Positions 7,108 through 9,126 of a stretch of 9,126 nucleotides of DNA are shown here, in pieces. Source of the stretch: DTU018 sp029550685 (GTDB taxonomy: Bacteria; Bacillota; Syntrophomonadia; Syntrophomonadales; Syntrophomonadaceae). The stretch is taken from NCBI GenBank assembly GCA_035412805.1, contig DAONVO010000092.1, forward strand, positions 1 to 9,126, in the 5' to 3' direction. The stretch's first letter is position 1; every line of letters begins with the position of its first letter. The translations under genes were made by a program, and so were the position numbers. The notes under the pieces are model-generated. The model saw only the letters and a list, made by a program, of their open reading frames with translations, was not told the origin of the DNA and searched no databases.

Positions 7108-8121
7108 GTGAGCAGCGTAGCATGGTTATTAATTAGCCTGGGCGTAATATTAGTAGGAGCAGAGGTATTTGTTAACGGAATTGAATGGCTGGGGAAAAAA
7201 CTTAATTTGTCTGAAGGTGCCGTAGGCAGTGTCCTGGCTGCTGTAGGAACTGCACTGCCGGAGACCTTGATTCCTATAATTGCCATTGTATTTTCCGGAG
7301 GTTCGGCTGGTCACGAAATAGGTATCGGTGCTATACTGGGAGCTCCACTGATGTTGTCCACACTGGCTATGTTTGTAACCGGTGTTGCGGTGGTGGCTTT
7401 TCAGAGAAGACGTGTTCATGGAGCCAAAGTAGTAGCTGATTACTCTACAATGAGCAGGGATCTGGCGTTCTTCGTACTGGTATTTGCCGTGGCAGTACTT
7501 TCTGGGCTTATACCACCCGCGTACCGCAGTATACAGCTAATTATTGCTGCTTTGCTGGTTGTATCGTATTTTTGGTATGTCCTGGTACTGGTACATGAGG
7601 AACGGGATATTGAAGCGGATGAGGAGATGCCCAAGTGCTATTTTGCTCCGAAGAAAAAGAATCCTCCTCTGCTGAGGATTTTGGTGCAGGTGCTGGCTGC
7701 TTTAGGATTGATAATTGTGGGAGCTAACCTATTTGTAGATTCTGTCAGCAACCTGGCTACTCTTTATGGAGTACCCGCATTTGTGCTGGCCTTAATCATT
7801 ACTCCCATTGCTACAGAATTACCGGAGAAGTTTAACAGCATAATTTGGGTATCCCGGGAGAAGGATACCCTTGCTCTGGGTAATATCACCGGAGCTATGG
7901 TTTTTCAAAGTTCATTGATACCTGCCATAGGTATTGCTCTCACGGATTGGCAGCTAACCACCGGGGCTCTGCTGGCAGCAATTATTGCCCTGGCTTCAGC
8001 GGGGATATTATACTGGGAATTAAGAGCCAAGAAGCACATAAGTGCTCTCATGCTTCTATTGGGCGGAGTCTTCTACTTGTTATTCATACTGGGAGTAATT
8101 GAAGGATTCATAAGCTGGTAG
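7108..8121 (+). CDS. Sodium/calcium antiporter-like membrane protein (CaCA family)
   Basis: A 337-residue, strongly hydrophobic inner-membrane protein with the two-fold repeat of the Ca2+/cation antiporter superfamily. The first alpha repeat carries VGTALPETL (46-54) and the second TPIATELPEKFNS (232-244); the acidic residues E52 and E237/E240 lie where the ion-binding Glu of the family falls. A single charged loop (about 163-188, HEERDIEADEEMPKC to PKKKNPP) separates the halves, with roughly five membrane segments on each side. The canonical second part of each repeat, usually with GSN, is changed here to GIGAILGAPLM (72-82) and LGNITGAMVFQSS (257-269), so ion specificity should not be assumed to be calcium. 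The GTG at 7108 has AAAAGGAG 9 nt upstream and follows the PHP stop by 15 nt; the RidA gene starts 12 nt after. Family call is good, substrate is open. Confidence 0.85.
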   Translation: MSSVAWLLISLGVILVGAEVFVNGIEWLGKKLNLSEGAVGSVLAAVGTALPETLIPIIAIVFSGGSAGHEIGIGAILGAPLMLSTLAMFVTGVAVVAFQRRRVHGAKVVADYSTMSRDLAFFVLVFAVAVLSGLIPPAYRSIQLIIAALLVVSYFWYVLVLVHEERDIEADEEMPKCYFAPKKKNPPLLRILVQVLAALGLIIVGANLFVDSVSNLATLYGVPAFVLALIITPIATELPEKFNSIIWVSREKDTLALGNITGAMVFQSSLIPAIGIALTDWQLTTGALLAAIIALASAGILYWELRAKKHISALMLLLGGVFYLLFILGVIEGFISW

Positions 8122-8133
8122 AGGAGGATAAAC

Positions 8134-8592
8134 GTGATGGTCGACAATAAACTTGAACAATTAGGGGCTAAACTACCGGAGATTCCTACAGCATTAGGGC
8201 TGTATCTGCCCGCTCAGAGAAGCGGTCAGTTTCTGTTTGTATCTGGTCAGCTGCCTATTGAAGATGGACAGGTAGCTTATCCTGGCAAACTGGGCCGGGA
8301 ATTATCTATTGAGCAAGGACAGCAAGCCGCACGACTGGCAGCCCTTCGCTGTCTCGCTGTGGTTCGCTCCTGTATTAACGATTGGGATGAGGTAAACAAG
8401 ATAGTGCGTTTGACTGGTTATATCCAAAGTGATGATGATTTCCACGATCAGCCGCTGGTGATTAATGCAGCCTCGGAACTGCTGGAATACTTATTCGGTG
8501 CAGGTGGGAAACATGCACGGATAGCTGTAGGAGTAAATGCTTTGCCTATGAACGCCTGTTGTGAAATAGAAATGATCGTGGAATTAAAATGA
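8134..8592 (+). CDS. RidA family protein (YjgF/YER057c/UK114)
   Basis: A 152-residue soluble protein of the RidA superfamily. Classical RidA hydrolyses reactive enamine/imine intermediates released by PLP enzymes such as threonine dehydratase; the family forms trimers with active sites at the subunit interfaces. Visible here are LFVSGQLP (34-41), the helical AARLAALRCLAVVRSCI segment, VRLTGYI (91-97), and the C-terminal core HARIAVGVNALPMNACCEIE, in which R129 matches the carboxylate-binding Arg of RidA and E144 the conserved acidic residue. The chain is longer than E. coli RidA (about 128), like the subgroup with an N-terminal 'LEQLGAKLPEIPTALGLYLPA' extension, so deaminase activity should not be taken for granted. 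Start GTG 8134 (GGAGG 6 nt upstream); the next codon, ATG 8137, is equally possible. Last gene of the three-gene plus-strand cluster, 12 nt after the antiporter gene. Confidence 0.9.
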   Translation: MMVDNKLEQLGAKLPEIPTALGLYLPAQRSGQFLFVSGQLPIEDGQVAYPGKLGRELSIEQGQQAARLAALRCLAVVRSCINDWDEVNKIVRLTGYIQSDDDFHDQPLVINAASELLEYLFGAGGKHARIAVGVNALPMNACCEIEMIVELK

Positions 8593-8620
8593 GACTGGAC
8601 CGGAAAGAAAAGATTAATAT

Positions 8621-8645
8621 AAAAAAACCGGATGGTTGCATCCGG
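8621..8645 (-). terminator. Terminator hairpin, left copy, active for the minus strand
   Basis: Arms CCGGATG and CATCCGG (7 bp, 4-nt loop; 8628-8645). On the minus strand the stem is followed by TTTTTTT (8627-8621), so it can end transcription of the membrane-protein gene coming from the right. On the plus strand it is followed by CTCAGACT and lacks a T-run, so it should be a poor terminator for the RidA gene. Confidence 0.75.
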
Positions 8646-8647
8646 CT
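8626..8647 (+). repeat. 22-bp direct repeat, left copy
   Basis: Identical in sequence and orientation, including the GTTG loop, to 8801-8822. It covers the terminator hairpin plus AA before and CT after. The identity stops at both ends (A versus C before, C versus T after). The two copies exactly flank the palindromic element at 8649-8799, apart from one base on each side. Confidence 0.85.
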
Positions 8648-8648
8648 C

Positions 8649-8799
8649 AGACTGTCAAAGAAGTCTATTAATGGTTAGAAGTTCGAGATTGCCACGCCCC
8701 TCCGGGGCTCGCAATGACACATAAGATGGCCTTCTGGTATGTCATCGCGAGGAGCGTAGCGACGTGGCGATCTCTTTTTAGCAACTTTTTTGACACTCT
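8649..8799. repeat. MITE/REP-like palindromic element
   Basis: About 151 bp, non-coding. Terminal inverted repeats AGACTGTCAAAGAAGT (8649-8664) and ACTTTTTTGACACTCT (8784-8799) match at 14 of 16 positions. Nested inside is a 35-bp inverted repeat, 8685-8719 and 8740-8774, beginning GAGATTGCCACG and ending CGTGGCGATCTC, with 27 of 35 positions matching by hand alignment around a 20-nt centre. The left inner arm also folds alone (GCCCC TCC GGGGC). The right arm, TCGCGAGGAGCGTAGCGACG within it, is of the kind of dispersed palindromic repeat I recall from many anaerobe genomes. No transposase gene is present, so any movement would depend on an enzyme elsewhere. Copy number in the genome cannot be seen from here. 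Confidence 0.75.
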
Positions 8800-8800
8800 C

Positions 8801-8822
8801 AACCGGATGGTTGCATCCGGCT
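8801..8822 (+). repeat. 22-bp direct repeat, right copy
   Basis: Second identical copy of the 22-bp repeat at 8626-8647, in the same orientation, immediately right of the palindromic element. It contains the right terminator hairpin. Confidence 0.85.
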
Positions 8823-8829
8823 TTTTTTT
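8803..8829 (+). terminator. Rho-independent terminator, right copy, for the PHP-antiporter-RidA cluster
   Basis: The same 7-bp CCGGATG/CATCCGG hairpin as the left copy, here followed on the plus strand by C and eight T residues (8822-8829). It lies about 210 nt after the RidA stop, so plus-strand transcripts would carry the palindromic element in their 3' end. The T-run overlaps the stop codon (8830-8828) of the convergent membrane-protein gene. On the minus strand this copy has no T-run. Confidence 0.85.
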
Positions 8830-9126
8830 AGCTGGCTTGTTTTAAAGGCATAGGCGCTGCCTCATATTTTTTATAGTATAAGCGATAGGCTCCCGCCCAA
8901 CGTTGGGCTTCTTCAGCGCGTTTACGGGCTAACAGCACTCTCAGTTTAGCATATCTTTGGCGAGCATCCTTTTCTATTACAATGGTGGCTACGTACAGGG
9001 CTACATATAAGCCGCCTTTAATTAAAAAATAGATGAATGTATAGAAAAGAAAAGTCTGCTGGAGTTCCGTCATTGTTACTGCCACTCTAACCTGACCAAA
9101 AGCTGACAAAATTGCCTGTCCAAGAA
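8828..9126 (-). CDS. Small membrane protein of unknown function, C-terminal part
   Basis: Not recognised. The frame is open from the window edge to a TAA at 8830-8828, so the true start may lie outside. Possible internal starts are TTG 9109 (93 residues) and ATG 9073 (81 residues), neither with a strong ribosome binding site, and the upstream in-frame codons (LGQAILSAFGQV) look like coding sequence. The part seen has one long hydrophobic stretch (TFLFYTFIYFLIKGGLYVALYVATIVI in two runs split by KGG), enough for one long or two short membrane segments. A strongly basic, probably helical tail follows (KDARQRYAKLRVLLARKRAEEAQRW) that would lie in the cytoplasm, then a short Pro-containing end. 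It is convergent with the RidA gene and uses the split terminator region for its 3' end. Confidence 0.6.
   Translation of the reverse strand, partial: LGQAILSAFGQVRVAVTMTELQQTFLFYTFIYFLIKGGLYVALYVATIVIEKDARQRYAKLRVLLARKRAEEAQRWAGAYRLYYKKYEAAPMPLKQAS

Noticed and set aside
8649..8799. Remnant of a full insertion sequence
   Set aside because: No transposase fragment can be read in any frame in this 151-bp stretch; the structure is palindromic throughout, as in MITE or REP-like elements.
8621..8829. CRISPR array, suggested by two identical copies of a palindromic 22-bp repeat
   Set aside because: There are only two copies, 153 bp apart, with an internally palindromic insert between them; the repeats are terminator hairpins and there are no cas genes.

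Overview
The window reads as chromosome of an anaerobic, selenoprotein-using Firmicute of the Clostridia type, possibly close to the Syntrophomonadaceae. The clues are strong AGGAGG-type ribosome binding sites before nearly every gene, several GTG and TTG starts, balanced to slightly AT-rich base composition (judged by eye, not computed), and a selenocysteine NAD-linked formate dehydrogenase operon like those of syntrophs and acetogens. The taxon is an inference. No 16S, tRNA or species-specific marker is present.

Region 1 (1-4516, minus strand) is a formate metabolism operon. In transcription order it holds a NuoE-like [2Fe-2S] subunit, a NuoF-like NAD(H)/FMN/[4Fe-4S] subunit, a 900-residue molybdenum/tungsten formate dehydrogenase catalytic subunit, and the first 18 codons of what is probably a formate/nitrite-family channel. 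The catalytic subunit is interrupted by an in-frame UGA at 1740-1742. It is read here as selenocysteine: the flanking residues match the formate dehydrogenase active site, and a bacterial SECIS hairpin follows at the same spacing as in E. coli fdhF. Electrons would pass between formate and NAD(H) through a chain of Fe-S clusters and FMN, and the channel would move formate across the membrane.

Region 2 (4517-4876) is an AT-rich gap. It holds the operon's upstream control region, with two short dyads and a weak promoter candidate, and the terminator of the next minus-strand gene.

Region 3 (4877-6175, minus) is a DUF1015 family protein of unsettled function. It is divergent from region 4 across a 152-bp promoter-bearing gap.

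Region 4 (6328-8592, plus) is a tight three-gene cluster: a PHP-domain phosphoesterase of the histidinol-phosphatase type, a two-repeat CaCA-family cation antiporter with altered motifs, and a RidA-family protein. Spacings of 15 and 12 nt suggest co-transcription, but no shared pathway is evident.

Region 5 (8593-8830) is a convergent gap. A roughly 150-bp palindromic, MITE/REP-like element sits between two identical 22-bp copies of a terminator hairpin. One copy keeps only the T-run for the minus strand and the other only the T-run for the plus strand, as if the element had inserted into a single bidirectional terminator and duplicated it. Region 6 (8828-9126, minus) is the C-terminal part of a small unrecognised membrane protein that runs off the window.

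I did not find a clearly new biological system. The best points for follow-up are the recoded formate dehydrogenase, the split terminator with its inserted palindrome, and the atypical antiporter.
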